Positions 22,209-33,652 are shown, counted from the first letter of the stretch. The stretch: DNA of 64,000 nucleotides from Hevea brasiliensis (GCF_030052815.1 NC_079503.1:51068735-51132734); one strand, 5' to 3'. Translations and numbers: made by a program. The notes: generated by a model not told the origin, from the sequence alone.

Positions 22209-23123
22209 GAGTCACAGAGGAGATTGAATCCAAATATGAAAGAGGTGGTGAAAAAGGAAATCTTGAAATTGCTTGATGCAGGTATCATTTACCCTATTTC
22301 TGACAGCAATTGGGTAAGTCCAGTTTATGTTGTACCCAAGAAAGGGGGCATCACAATAGTGAAAAATGAAAATGATGAACTAATACCTACAAGGACTGTA
22401 ACTGGATGGAGAATGTGTATATACTATAGGAAATTGAATAATGCAACTAGAAAGGACCATTTTCCATTACCATTTATAGATCAAATGCTTGAGAGACTAG
22501 CTCATCATTCTTATTTTTGCTATTTGGATGGCTATTCAGGGTTCTTTCAGATCCCCATTCACCCAGATGATCAAGATAAAACTACCTTCACATGTCCTTA
22601 TGGTACCTTTGCATATCGAAGGATGCCATTTGGACTATGTAATGCTCCTGCTACATTTCAAAGATGTATGATGTCCATATTTTCTGACATGATTGAGGGT
22701 ATTATGGAAGTGTTCATGGATGATTTTTCTGTGTATGGTAAATCTTTCGATGAATGCTTATTTAACTTGTCTAAGGTTTTGCAGAGATGTGAAGAGTTCA
22801 ATTTAGTTTTGAATTGGGAAAAGTGCCATTTTATGGTACAAGAAGGAATTGTTTTGGGACATCTTGTGTCAAACAGGGGTATTGAGGTGGATAAAGCAAA
22901 GGTAGAAATTATTGAGAAAATGCCACCCCTAACATCCGTGAAGGGAGTGAGGAGTTTCTTGGGGCATGCTAGATTTTACAGGAGATTCATCAAGGATTTC
23001 TCTAAGATTTCTAAGCCTCTTACCAATTTATTGAGTAAAGATGTGGAATTTCATTTTGATACTAATTGTATGAACGCTTTTTGCAGGATAAAGGAAGCTT
23101 TGATATCTGCTCCTATTATGTAG
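22209..23123 (+). pseudogene. Athila pol part 2: reverse transcriptase
   Basis: Complete set of RT blocks: WVSPVYVVPKKGG, WRMCIYYRKLN, HFPLPFIDQMLERL, CYLDGYSGFFQI, FGLCNAPATFQRCM and the catalytic FMDD (22713-22724) in VFMDDFSVYG. The thumb region follows with HLVSNRGIEVDK and FLGHARFYRRFIKDFS. It ends with TAG at 23121-23123, in the same frame as the RNase H that follows. In a live element it copies the genomic RNA into cDNA within particles. Confidence 0.95.
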
Positions 23124-23663
23124 CCTCCTGATTGGTCATTACCTTTTGAGTTAATGTGCGATGCTAGCGATTATGCCATTGGGGTTGTTTTGGGACAAAG
23201 GAGAGATAAGAAGGTGTATGCAATATACTATGCAAGTAGAACCTTAGATAATGCTCAAATAAATTACTTTACTATAGAGAAAGAGTTTTTGGCAGTGGTA
23301 TTTGTAGTAGATAAATTCAGATCCTATCTTGTGGGGTCAAAGGTAATAGTGTACACGGATCATGCAGCTATCAAGTATCTCCTTCAGAAAAAAGAGGCTA
23401 AACCTAGATTGATAAGGTGGGTGCTACTCCTTCAAGAGTTTGACTTGGAAATTAAAGACAAGAAAGGAGTAGAAAATGTGGTAGCAGATCATCTATCTAG
23501 AATGAGGCAAGAACAAGGAGATAATTTGGGAAAAAAGCCCCCAATAGACGATTATTTTCCTGATGAGCAACTGTTAGTAATCATGAATGCAAAAACCCCT
23601 TGGTATGCAGATTTCGTGAACTATCTAGTGTGTGGAATCCTTCCACCAGACCTAACATGGTAG
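23124..23663 (+). pseudogene. Athila pol part 3: RNase H
   Basis: Ty3-type RNase [15 protein letters not shown] near the start (catalytic Asp), YYASRTLD, the Glu-containing [25 protein letters not shown] (third acidic residue) and VADHLSR near the C-terminal end. It removes RNA from the RNA-DNA hybrid. It ends at TAG 23661-23663, again in frame with the next part. Confidence 0.94.
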
Positions 23664-24221
23664 CAAAAGAAGAAATTTCTTTTTGATGTAAAGGATTATG
23701 ATTGGGAAGAGCCATTTTTGTTCAAGAGATGTGGAGGTGGGTTGATTAGAAGATGTTTAGCTGATGAGGAGATAGGGAATGTTATTAAAGATTGCCATTC
23801 TTCACTTTATGGGGGTCATATGAATGTGACAAAGACTGCAGAAAAAGTTCTTCAAGCAAGGTTCTTTTGGCCACATATGTTTAAAGATGTGAGAAAGTTT
23901 GTAAATGCATGTGATAGGTGTCAAAGGATGGGTAATATCTCGAAGAGAGATGAAATGCCCCTCCAAAATATATTGGAAGTGGAACTATTTGATGTGTGGG
24001 GCATTGATTTCATGGGACCTTTTCCATCGTCCTTTGGACACAAATACATTTTAGTTGGAGTAGATTATGTGAGCAAATGGGTTGAAGCTATACCATCTCC
24101 AACTAATGATGTTAGAGTTGTGATTAAATTCCTTAAAAAGTTCATTTTTACAAGATTTGGAACTCCACGTGCCATTATAAGTGATGGAGGTTCTCATTTT
24201 TGCAACCATCAATTTGAATGA
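23664..24221 (+). pseudogene. Athila pol part 4: integrase N-terminal and core
   Basis: HHCC zinc domain with a His pair around CHSSLYGGHMN and Cys pair in ACDRCQRMG, then the core with first Asp in GIDFMGPFP and second Asp in IISDGGSHF. A TGA at 24219-24221 stops the frame before the catalytic Glu. The frame continues unchanged after the stop. Confidence 0.94.
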
Positions 24222-24896
24222 TTATTACAAAAATATGGAGTAAAGCATAAGGTTGCAACACCCTACCATCCACAAACTAGTGGTCAAGTGGAGATCTCAA
24301 ATAGAGAGTTGAAAAGAATTCTTGAGAAAATAGTGAATAGTTCAAGGAAAGATTGGTCGCTAAAGTTAGATGATGCTCTTTGGGCCTATAGAACAGCTTT
24401 TAAAACTCCTATTGGCACCACCCCATTTAGATTGGTTTATGGGAAAGCTTGTCATTTACCTTTGGAGTTGGAGCATAGAGCATGTTGGGCCATAAGGACA
24501 CTGAATTTTGACTTAAAAACTGCAGGAGAAAAAAGAATGCTGCAACTAAATGAACTTGAGGAACTTAGATTGGATGCTTATGAAAATGCCAAGCTTTACA
24601 AGGAAAGAACTAAGAGATGGCATGATAAGCATATTAGGAAGAAAGATTTTCAGGAAGGTGATGTTGTTCTCTTATATAACTCTAGGTTAAGGTTATTTCC
24701 CGGAAAATTAAAGTCAAGATGGTCAGGGCCCTACACTGTTATAAAAGTATACCCCTATGGAGCTGTTGAGATAGGAAATGAAACCTCAGGGACTTTCAAA
24801 GTTAATGGGCAGAGATTAAAGCATTATATTGTTGGAGAACCCACACAAAAGGTTGTAGAGGTTTCATGGCTTGGTTCTCCAATTAGGGATATTTAG
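24222..24896 (+). pseudogene. Athila pol part 5: integrase core end and C-terminus
   Basis: Carries [13 protein letters not shown] with the catalytic Glu, then [16 protein letters not shown], the [12 protein letters not shown] block diagnostic of Athila, the [23 protein letters not shown]-binding region and RWSGPYTV. It ends naturally at TAG 24894-24896. No chromodomain follows, which agrees with Athila and not a chromovirus. Confidence 0.94.
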
Positions 24897-24910
24897 GTGA
24901 TTTGGAGTGG

Positions 24911-24960
24911 AAGGTCAAGCTTAAGACCTTAAACAAACTCTTCTTGGGAGGCAACCCAAG
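24911..24960 (+). promoter_or_regulatory. Two adjacent stem-loops after pol
   Basis: First: AAGGTC (24911-24916) pairs with GACCTT (24925-24930). Second: CTTGGG (24943-24948) pairs with CCCAAG (24955-24960), with loop AGGCAA. They start 15 bases after the pol stop. I recall the CTTGGGAGGCAACCCAAG block as recurrent in plant Athila-like elements at this position. Its function is not known to me. Confidence 0.6.
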
Positions 24961-26014
24961 CGTATCCTTTTATAGTTTGTTTCCATTTCATTTCATTTTC
25001 AGTTTTTACCCTCATTAAACTCAAAAGTGATATTTGTTTATCTTTTGTAGGTCATTCATGAAGATTGGGCAAATTAACACATGTAGCAAAAATAAAGAAT
25101 TGAAAGGGAGCAAGTGTAAAGCAAAATTCTGCACTTTATCCAGTACCTGTGAACAGTAACACCTTTAAAATTGTGCTAAATTGCTGATATTGCAATCTAC
25201 TTGATAGCACATGTTTAATTTTGTGTCTTGTGTAAATTTTGTCAAATGCAACTTAAATGAGGATTAATCTTGATATTTAGGACTGATGTGAGCTTTATTG
25301 AAGTGCAAAAATAGTGTTTGTTAAGTTTTACCTTTTAGTATATATAGTTTTGTAATCTGTTAGAAATTTACATATTTTTGTTTGAATTGCTGCTAGTTTT
25401 TGTAGTCTGCTGATTTTTGTTACTGTTCATGCTGCTTAAAAAGTCAATTTCTATGTCTTTTCTGCAATTTTTGAAAGTTTGGAACTTGTCTCAAATGCTG
25501 CTGAAAATGTGCTTTTGGTATAAATTTAGGAATAAGACCATTTCATTAAGTTTGCAAAAAGGTAATCACAATTGGTGCCTAATTTGAGCTAATTACCACA
25601 TGCATGTACAATGCTTGCTAAGTTTAAGAGAGATGATGAGCTTAAATTTTTCAATTTGGTGGTATTAATGTGTATTTGGTAATTGCTGAGGGTCATGATA
25701 GCATTCCTTAGCATTTGGACTGTTTTTGGTAAGTAAAATCACAATTTTTCCCACAACCTGCCGAAACTTGCTAATGATGTTGCTTACTAAGCTATATCCT
25801 ATGCAAATTTTGCTGAACCCTATGCTTAACCCCAAGCATAACCCAAATTACCAGATGTTTGCCCCACATTTTAAAAAGCCCAAATCTTCTGCCATTTTTA
25901 TGAAGCCCCTGCCCAAACTCCTGATAAACTATAGCTTCATTCCGCCGACTCCCTTCCCACACCATTTTTTCTAGCATTTTTAGGGAATCTGAAGAGTTTA
26001 TTTCTCTTCATTAA
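24961..26014 (+). other. Athila spacer between pol and third ORF
   Basis: About 1 kb, no recognisable protein. A perfect short hairpin occurs at 25821-25840 (TATGCTT, loop AACCCC, AAGCATA). The frame at 25726-25974 has no domain. Such spacers are usual before the third ORF of Athila, which is thought to need a subgenomic or spliced RNA. Confidence 0.6.
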
Positions 26015-26249
26015 ATGGTGAGAACCAAGATGTGGTCCACCCACAAACCCAAACCCAGAAAATATCAACGCTCTGTCAGATCGAAAATGGGTACTCCATC
26101 TTCTCTACCCATAAACCCTAACCCCAGTCCTAGTCCGCCGCTACCTCAATCACCAACACCGCAAACACCGCAGCCCACCGCAAACACCGCCGCTACCTCA
26201 ATCACCACCACCGCAAACACCATCACTACCCCAGGGCCAAACACCAACT
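26015..26249 (+). pseudogene. Athila third ORF, 5' part (before Copia F)
   Basis: Opens MVRTKMWSTHKPKPRKYQR (basic) and runs into a Pro/Thr/Ser-rich region, the usual start of Athila post-pol ORFs. It is cut at 26249 by Copia F; 26245-26249 (CAACT) is the first target copy. After allowing for the duplicated CAACT the two halves differ in frame by one base, so a small indel lies somewhere in this low-complexity region. Confidence 0.8.
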
Positions 26250-28344
26250 TGTTAGTAGTATGCCCTAGAGCATATCATTTAGTATGTATCTTGTACATAT
26301 TTTTAATAATAAAAGGCATTTCCACTTTTCCGTTTACATAATATATTTATGTGTAATAGAAAAGGTCCATTGATATTTTGTTAGAAATATTATTCTTAAG
26401 TTGTTAAGAATATGAGTGACAATATTTCTAGCACAAAGTATCATAAATAGGTTCACAATCGAGGATACTTCATAATAAGGACATGACTTATCCAGAAAGA
26501 TTGTATTCATGTTTGTTCCCAAGTTATTTATATGAGATATAAATAAGATGGAATGGTGAGTCTCATGCCATATAACAAACATGATAGGCACTTATAAATG
26601 ATAAGTAGGCCGAACCAGTGACACTTATGACAAGCACATGGAGTTTACTCTTGTCAATGTTTTGTCATAAATCATATCGATGCATATAATCTTTAGACTG
26701 AGATAGCACGATTATCTTGTATATAGGTAGTTTGAGTTTGATAACGCTTTCATACTTGTACTATGTATGGGTATATGGGCATGTGTTGGCTCCTGCTAGT
26801 TATATATGGAGGTAGGTATTGATCAAGAAGGAATCTGCCTCTAAGTAAATAGAGATAAAATCCTATGTTCATTTAATTGTTCTTGATGTTTCAAGTTCTG
26901 GCCAGACAGATAGATTTATTCGTAAAAGAGTTTCGATGAGAAAAATCTTTTAATCAAGAACTGGAATTAAAAGAGAACATAATATTCATAGCAAATGGAG
27001 TTTGACATAAACCATGACTCAAACTTGAGTTGGGATTTTGTAATGCAGAGATTCTAGTGCATGGTAACATATGATTATAGGTTCATTTAAGGTAAACCTT
27101 ATTACTAATTGGGTGGCCATGGCATGCTATGCTAGGTGTTAACCATGGTCTATGAGGTTCATAAAATGATTTAGAGAAATCATTTATGGTAAGAAAGAGT
27201 TCGATGATATTAAGAGTTGATATCATGTCTCATTGCCAATTAGTGATGAGCCTAGTAAGTCACACACATACACAAGTTATCACCTATTTAAATATGATTT
27301 AATTAATTAATTAAAGAGTTTAATTGATTAATTAAATAGATTTGGTTTGCAATAAAATTGCAAAGTCCTAGCATGACTTGAAACCAAATCTAGATTATTG
27401 GATGTGTAGTATAAATTAAATTTATATTTAAAGTGTTTAAATATGAATTTAATTGATGAGAAATTAATTAATAGAGATTAATTAATTAATTTATATTTGA
27501 TATAAATTAATTAGAAGAAGAAAATAATTATTTTGGGTTAAGAACTCAAAATTAAGACACGAGGGCATTTTGGTCATTTTGTGTGACACGTGGCACCATG
27601 AGATGGTGACACATGGCATAACACATAAGCTTGCCAAATATTTTTAATCATGTAAGATGATTAAAATCAAGATTAAATATAGGTTTGACACTTGGCACAA
27701 TGTGATTGGGTCACTTAAACCTAGAGCTAATCAAAAGGTGACATGTGGCTAGGGTTTAATGTGTTAACCTAGCTATTTAAGTGGGGTTATGAAAAGAAAA
27801 CACAACCAGCAGCCTCTCCTCTCATATGTCACGCCACTTTGAGCCTCTCCAGCTATTTCTCTTCATCTCTCATCAATTCAAAGAGATTAGCCATCAATCT
27901 CTTGAATTAAGAATACTAGAAATTGTTTCTAGTGTCCTGTTTACATCTCTAATCTCTTAAAAGGCAGAACTTGAATTTCTAATTAATAGAAAAGGCTTTA
28001 GAAGCTGTTCAAGGGCTGCCATAGGTGTTCTTGGTGTGGACAAGCTAGAGGGACAACATCTGGTGTCCTGAAGACGAATCTCAAAGGCGCAGACACGCTG
28101 CAGCACATCAAGAGGTTAGTGTAATCGTTCTTGATTTAATCTAGGGTTCTAAAATTAATCTGATTAATTTTAAAATCTTAAATGGCAAATACAGATCCAA
28201 AAACATATTAAAAGAGTTTTAATATGTTGTTTATCATTGAAATCAAATAGATAAAAATAAATCTTGCATGGTGCTTGTGACCCTAGGTGAAAATTTTTGA
28301 ATTCAATGATATAATCTTGTGTTTTTCACGCTTCCGTTCCTTCA
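26250..28344 (+). repeat. Copia F 5' LTR
   Basis: Begins TGTTAGTAGTATGCCC and ends CTTCCGTTCCTTCA. A segment with two close copies of a CACGTGG / GACACATGG word lies near 27580-27610. Contains the frame 26334-26591 on the minus strand, repeated in the 3' LTR; not a gene. Confidence 0.96.
27773..27780 (+). promoter_or_regulatory. Putative TATA-like box in Copia F LTR
   Basis: CTATTTAA, followed by GTGGGG and an A-rich stretch, conserved in the 3' LTR at 35187-35194. A plausible promoter core; low confidence. Confidence 0.32.
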
Positions 28345-28346
28345 AT

Positions 28347-28358
28347 TGGTATCAGAGC
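28347..28358 (+). other. Primer-binding site, tRNA-iMet type (Copia F)
   Basis: TGGTATCAGAGC, a perfect match to the standard plant initiator-Met primer site, two or three bases after the LTR end. Confidence 0.93.
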
Positions 28359-30122
28359 CACTATTTGCCATTTAGATTGTTTATTATATGATTTAATTGT
28401 GTGATTTGATCATGAGATGATTGATCCATTGCTGGTTGGATCAAGAGGTGTGGCGGCACACATGGTGAAGCCACCATTGGTGGCGGCAACAATGGTTCCA
28501 TGGGTGGTTCAAGGTTTGGCTTTTAATTCTGCAATTGTTGTATGATCTAAGGCCTATTGTTTGACTAATTAAAGTGTTTAATTAGTTGTTTTAATCACAC
28601 ACTTAAATTATGATTCAAATCAGAATTTTAAAAATTGTTTGAATGTGATTCAAATCTGAATTTTAAAAGTTGTTTGAATGTGATTCAAATCTGAATTTTT
28701 AAAGTTGTTTGAATCATATTTAAATCTGATTTTTTAAAATTGATTCAATAAAATTCAGATCTGATTTTTTAAAAAATATTTGAATATGATTCAAATCTGA
28801 TTTTTTAAAAAATGTTTGAATGTGATTCAAATCTGAATTTTTGAAGTTGTTTGAATGTGATTCAAATCTGAATTTTTAAATTTGTTTGAATGAGATTCAA
28901 ATCTGAATTTTTAAATTTATTTGAATCATATTCAAATCTGATTTTTAAGTTGAATATGAGATATTCAATTTAATTTAAGTATGTATGTTTTATTTAATTG
29001 TTAAATAGTGATATGCATGATGGATGATCATGGACTATAAAAGACCAATGTGATTGGATTTATTTCTTTTATGTTTCTTTGGGATTGTAAATTAATTAAT
29101 TTATTTTAATTTATTTTGGGCATGTATTATTAAGTTTGTAATAATTTTTGGGTTGTAATTTCATTTATTTAAGTTCTTGTAAATTCGCCTTGGTATGCCA
29201 AGGATTACTATGTAATATTGGATTGCAAGAAGTTCAAGGAGGTCAAGAGCATTGGTGGGACCTGGGAGGAATTCAATATCAAGTGTTGATTATGTACTCC
29301 TTCAGCAACTCTTGTAAAATGAATGAATGAAATGCACCTAGGAATGCCCGATTCAATTCTTGGTGGCTCATTGAATCCCTTAGAAAGTCCATGATCATAC
29401 CATATTTATCGCTTATCCATGAATGCATGAGATGTATGGGAATGTATGCAATTATATGATATATGCATGCTAAATGGATAATGTGCAAAGTGAGACCTTA
29501 ATAGTAATTAGGATGGCTATAAAATCTTCCAAACAAATGATTAAGTTGGAAATGCTATAATTAAAGTAATTATAACATAGGCCCTCCATTGGGGCAATTA
29601 TTTTAAGAAATTTTAAATAGTTGCATGAGATGCAATTAATTTAAGAGATTTTCTTAAGAATAATTGTTAAGCATGAGATGTTGTAAATATGTAAATGGTT
29701 TGGTGGCCAATATTGGATGTACCTGAGGACATTAAAATTATTTGCATAATTACTGGCTCAATGGGATCAACTTAACTAATGCAAGATAAGTCAATAATGG
29801 ATGTACCTGAGATTTTGAGCATTAGGGGCTAGGTAAAGGATTGAACCTCACATGAGATGTGATGGGCAAGGAGTTGCTCACTTATAGTTTATTGTAATTC
29901 CAATAATGGATGTACCTGAGGATGATCAATAGAATTATAAGAATTCAATCACCCACTAGAAATCCATCCAACTAGGATTTCCGTTTTCTACTTTGGAAGT
30001 GTAGGATTCGCTAAGTTAGTGGGAGGACCAATTTGATTAAAAGACCATAATCATATTTGGTTAATTACATGATACATTTACTAATTAATCTGGTTATTTC
30101 TGCAATTAATTTTCTGATAATA
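28359..30122 (+). other. Copia F untranslated leader
   Basis: About 1.76 kb without a recognisable protein between primer site and gag. It contains a ~35-bp minisatellite (28611-28960) and three copies of a 14-bp motif (29714, 29798, 29907). Frames at 29148-29330 and 29279-29488 are not supported as genes. Confidence 0.75.
28611..28960. repeat. ~35-bp minisatellite in the Copia F leader
   Basis: About ten imperfect copies of a unit containing GATTCAAATCTGAATTTTTA and TTTGAATGT. Each unit holds TTTGAAT facing ATTCAAA, so each copy and the whole run can fold on itself. Confidence 0.88.
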
Positions 30123-30910
30123 ATGAGCACAGAACAACCACCACCATCCAATATCCTTGCAAGCATACTTGATCGCAATAGGTTGACAGGACCTAATCTG
30201 TCTGATTGGCTAAGAAATTTGAAACTTGTCTTGAACCTTGAACATATAGGATATGTTCTAGATTCAAATGTTCCTGGTCCCTTACCTCCAGAGGCCACTT
30301 AAGAGGAACATGAAACTTTGGACAAGTGGAAGGAGCATGATATGAGAGCTAAGTGTTACATGTTTGGTTTCATGAGTAATGAGTTACAGAAGCAGCATGA
30401 AAACTTGCAGAGTGCAAGTGAGATCCTCCTTCACCTACAAGAGTTGTATGGTGAGCACAGCAGGAATGCTAGGTATGAGATATCTAGACAGCTATTCCGT
30501 ATGAGGATGTTTGAGGGACAGAATGTTGGGGATCATGTCCACAAGATTATTCGGCTGATTGAGCAGTTGGAACATCTTGACTTCAACATGGATTTCCAAC
30601 TACAGACGGATTTAATCCTTCAGTCCCTTCTGAGTCTTTTGGGAATTTTGTGACAAATTTCCATATGACTCAACAGGAATGCACCTTAGCTGGTTTACTT
30701 AACATGCTGGTTATTGCCCAAAAGAATATGCCAGGCAATAAAGGAAAAGAGGTAGCTTTGGTTGCATCTTCTTCTGCTGGAAAGTCCAACAAGAAGAAGG
30801 GCAATAAGAAAAAGAAACCTCAGATTCCTGGTCCTTCTAAGAAAATAGCTAAACAGAAAAGGAAGACTAAAGCTGATGAAGGCAAAGGAAAGTGTTTCCA
30901 CTGCCAATAA
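30123..30910 (+). pseudogene. Copia F Gag, interrupted
   Basis: Starts MSTEQPPPSNILAS, then LTGPNLSDWLRNLKLVLN, the usual opening of Copia gag polyproteins (UBN2-type), followed by MFGFMSNELQKQHE, LYGEHSRNARYEISRQLFRMRM. Stop TAA at 30300-30302 is in frame with what follows. A one-base shift near 30640 moves the frame to MTQQECTLAGLLNMLV and a Lys-rich tail that ends at KCFHCQ, the first half of a CCHC knuckle. The rest of the knuckle is missing, cut at a short tandem repeat. Confidence 0.88.
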
Positions 30911-30954
30911 GAAAGTGTTTCCATTACCAGTAAGAAAGTGTTTCCACTGGCCAG
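30888..30954 (+). repeat. 23-bp triplicate at the gag-integrase junction
   Basis: Three tandem copies of GAAAGTGTTTCCACTGCCA-like DNA, with GTGTTT recurring at 30892, 30915 and 30938. They lie exactly where the second half of the zinc knuckle and the whole protease should be. Confidence 0.85.
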
Positions 30955-31829
30955 AGTATAGCAATCTAAATGAAAGCAATGCCGTGGTGAAAAACAACTC
31001 AAGTTCAAAATATATTTGGCACTTAAGGTTATGTCATGTTGCAGAAGATAGGATTACAAAATTGGAGAAAATGGGGATTCTATCCTTTTTGGACTCTGAG
31101 CCTACTCCAACTTGTGAATCTTGCCTTCAGGGCAAAATGACTAGATCACCCTTTGTTGGACAGGGGCTAAGAGCTGAAAATATTTTGGAGCTAATACATA
31201 GTGATGTATGTGGTCCATTTAAAGAAATGGATAGAGGGGGTTTTCATTATTTTATTACCTTTACTGATGATAAATCAAGGTTTGGGTATTTGTATTTGAT
31301 GAAATACAAACATGAATCTTTTGAAAAGTTCAAAGAATTTAAATCTGAAGTAGAAAATCAAACAGGAAAGAATATTAAAGCTCTTCGATCAGATCGTGGA
31401 GGTGAATATTTGAGTACTGAATTTGATGAATACTTGAGAGAGCATGGTATTGTTTCTCAGCTGACTCCTCCAGGAACGCCACAGCTGAATGGTGTATCTG
31501 AAAGGAGAAATCGTACCCTATTGGATATGGTACGTAGTATGATGAGCTATACTGATATGCCAATCTCCTTTTGGGGATTTGCATTAGAATCAGCTTTATA
31601 TATTCTGAATAGGATTCCATCAAAATCAGTTTCTTCCACACCTTATGAGATATGGCATGGAAGAAAACCAAGTCTTAAGCATGTTAAGATTTGGGGTTAT
31701 CGAGCTTATATCAAAAAGCTGAACACTGATAAATTGGAGACCATATCAGAAAGAGGTCGATTTGTTGGATATCCAAAATATAGTTTTGGATATTATTTTA
31801 TTTGCCTACTTCACAAAAGGTTGTTATAA
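30955..31829 (+). pseudogene. Copia F integrase
   Basis: Starts before the zinc domain: IWHLRLCHVAEDRI...CESCLQGK (HHCC), then the core with ELIHSDVCGPF (first Asp), ITFTDDKSRFGYLYLMK, ALRSDRGGEYLS (second Asp) and GTPQLNGVSERRNRTLLDMVRSMM (Glu in SERRN). The C-terminal side has PYEIWHGRKPSLKHVKIWG. The open frame begins at 30876 but its first 30 residues come from the 23-bp repeat and junction. It ends by a frameshift near 31800 at the point where the RT linker begins. Confidence 0.93.
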
Positions 31830-32227
31830 GTAGAGATGCCACATTTCTTGAACAATGGTTTGTTCAAGAAGGAGGCAAAGGAAGGCAAATAGAGTTAGAA
31901 TTGGAGAATTCTAACCAACCAACAGATCAGATGGATATAGATCCATCTAGTCAACCTATAGCCATTGATGAAACATCTACAGCTGTTCCTCGTAGAACAA
32001 CCAGGGTATCTCACCCACCAGTGAGATATGGTTTTCTTCATGAAGAAGAACAAGAGTTGTCTACTCATGAAGAAGTAGATCATGGAGATGATCCACTTAC
32101 CTATGAAGAAGCTATATCAGATATAGACTCTTCAAAATGGATTGATGCTATGAAATCCGAGATTGATTCCATGTATAAGAATCAAGTTTGGGATCTTGTT
32201 GACCCACACAAGGTATTGTACCTATAG
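31802..32227 (+). pseudogene. Copia F integrase-RT linker and RT N-terminus
   Basis: Continues the polyprotein in another frame: SQKVVISRDATF, an acidic linker, RRTTRVSHPPVRYGF, then TYEEAISDIDSSKWIDAMKSEIDSMYKNQVWDLVD, the standard Copia RT opening. Ends at a frameshift/stop at 32225. Confidence 0.9.
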
Positions 32228-33640
32228 GGAACAAATGGGTTTTCAAGAAGAAAATTGGTTCTGATGGAAAGGTAGAGACCTATAAGGCAAGGCTAGTAGC
32301 GAAGGGTTTCGCCAAAGGCAAGAAATAGACTATGAGGAGACTTTCTCACTGTTGCCATGCTTAAATCAATTAGGATTTTACTAGCAATAGCTGCATACTA
32401 TGATTATGAGATTTGGCGGATGGATGTCAAAATGCCTTTTCTCAATGGATACATTGAAGAAAACATTTTCATGGAACAACCTAGGGATTTGAATCCCAAG
32501 ATGGTTCCAAGGTATGCAAGCTAAAGCGATCCATTTATGGGTTGAAACAAGCTTCGAGGAGTTGGAACATCCGCTTTGATGAAGCCATTAAATCTTTTGG
32601 TTTTATCAAAATGAGGATGAGCCATGTGTATATAAGAAGGTTAGTGTGAGTGCTATCACTTTCCTTGTCTTATATGTGGATGACATACTATTGATGGGTA
32701 ATGATACAGGTATGTTTACAACTATAAAGGTATGGTTGTCAAATACATTCTCCATGAAAGACTTAGGGGAGGCAACCTATATTCTTGGGATTCGCATCTA
32801 TATAGATAGAGCGAAAGAATAATTGATTTATACCAAAGTCTATACTTGGAAAATGTTTTAAAGAGGTTTAACATTCTTGATTCCAAGAGATGATTGTTAC
32901 CAGTGATACTCGTTATCCACCTTTCTAAAGAGATTTCTCCAAAGAAACGTGAAGAAAGATATAAGATGGACATTATTCAATATTCTTCTGCTATTGGAAG
33001 TTTAATTTATGCAATGTTGTGTACTATGACGGATATCGCATATGATGTTAGTTTGACTAGCAGGTATCAATCCAATCCATGATTGGAACATCGATAGTCA
33101 TCAAGAATATTCTTAAGTAATTAAGAAGAACTAAGGATTTATTATTGATTTATGGAGGTGGAGACTTGCAATTGGATGGTTATACTGATTCTGATTTCCA
33201 ATCAGATATCGATGATAGAAAGTCTACCTCTGGATATTTGTTCATTTGTAATGTAGGTGCGATCGGTTGGAAGAGTTCCAAACAGAGCACGATCGCAGAT
33301 TCCACTCATCGAGGCTAAGTATATTCGCATCGATGTCGCAAAGGAAGTCGCTTGGATAAAGAAGTTCGTGATGTAACTTACAGAGTTCCTTCCATTGAGT
33401 CGCAGCCCACTACATCGTGACAACAATGGAGCAGTCATACAGGCTAAGGAACTAAGGTCTCACCCAAAATCCAAACACATAGAAAGGCACTACCACTTTA
33501 TCAGAGAAATAGTTGGGCGAGGCGATGTAGCCATGCAGAAAATAGCATCACCGAAAATCCGGTGATCCATTCACTAAGCCTATGTCACGACTCGCTAGAC
33601 CGACATCTTGAGAAGATAGGTCTAAGATATTGTAATGAAT
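32228..33640 (+). pseudogene. Copia F RT and RNase H, heavily frameshifted
   Basis: Short in-frame pieces are spread over all three frames: NKWVFKKKIGSDGKVETYKARLVAKGF (32233-32310), the catalytic YVDD at 32673-32684 in LYVDDILLMGND, FSMKDLGEATYILGI (32750-32790), YSSAIGSLIYAMLCTMTDIAYDVS (32982-33056) and the RNase H piece YTDSDFQSDIDDRKSTSGY (33181-33230). After 33240 the sequence has unusual CG-rich words (GCGATCGG, CGATCGC, GTCGC) and many one- or two-base indels relative to element B. Confidence 0.88.
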
Positions 33641-33652
33641 GGCTCTAGTGCT

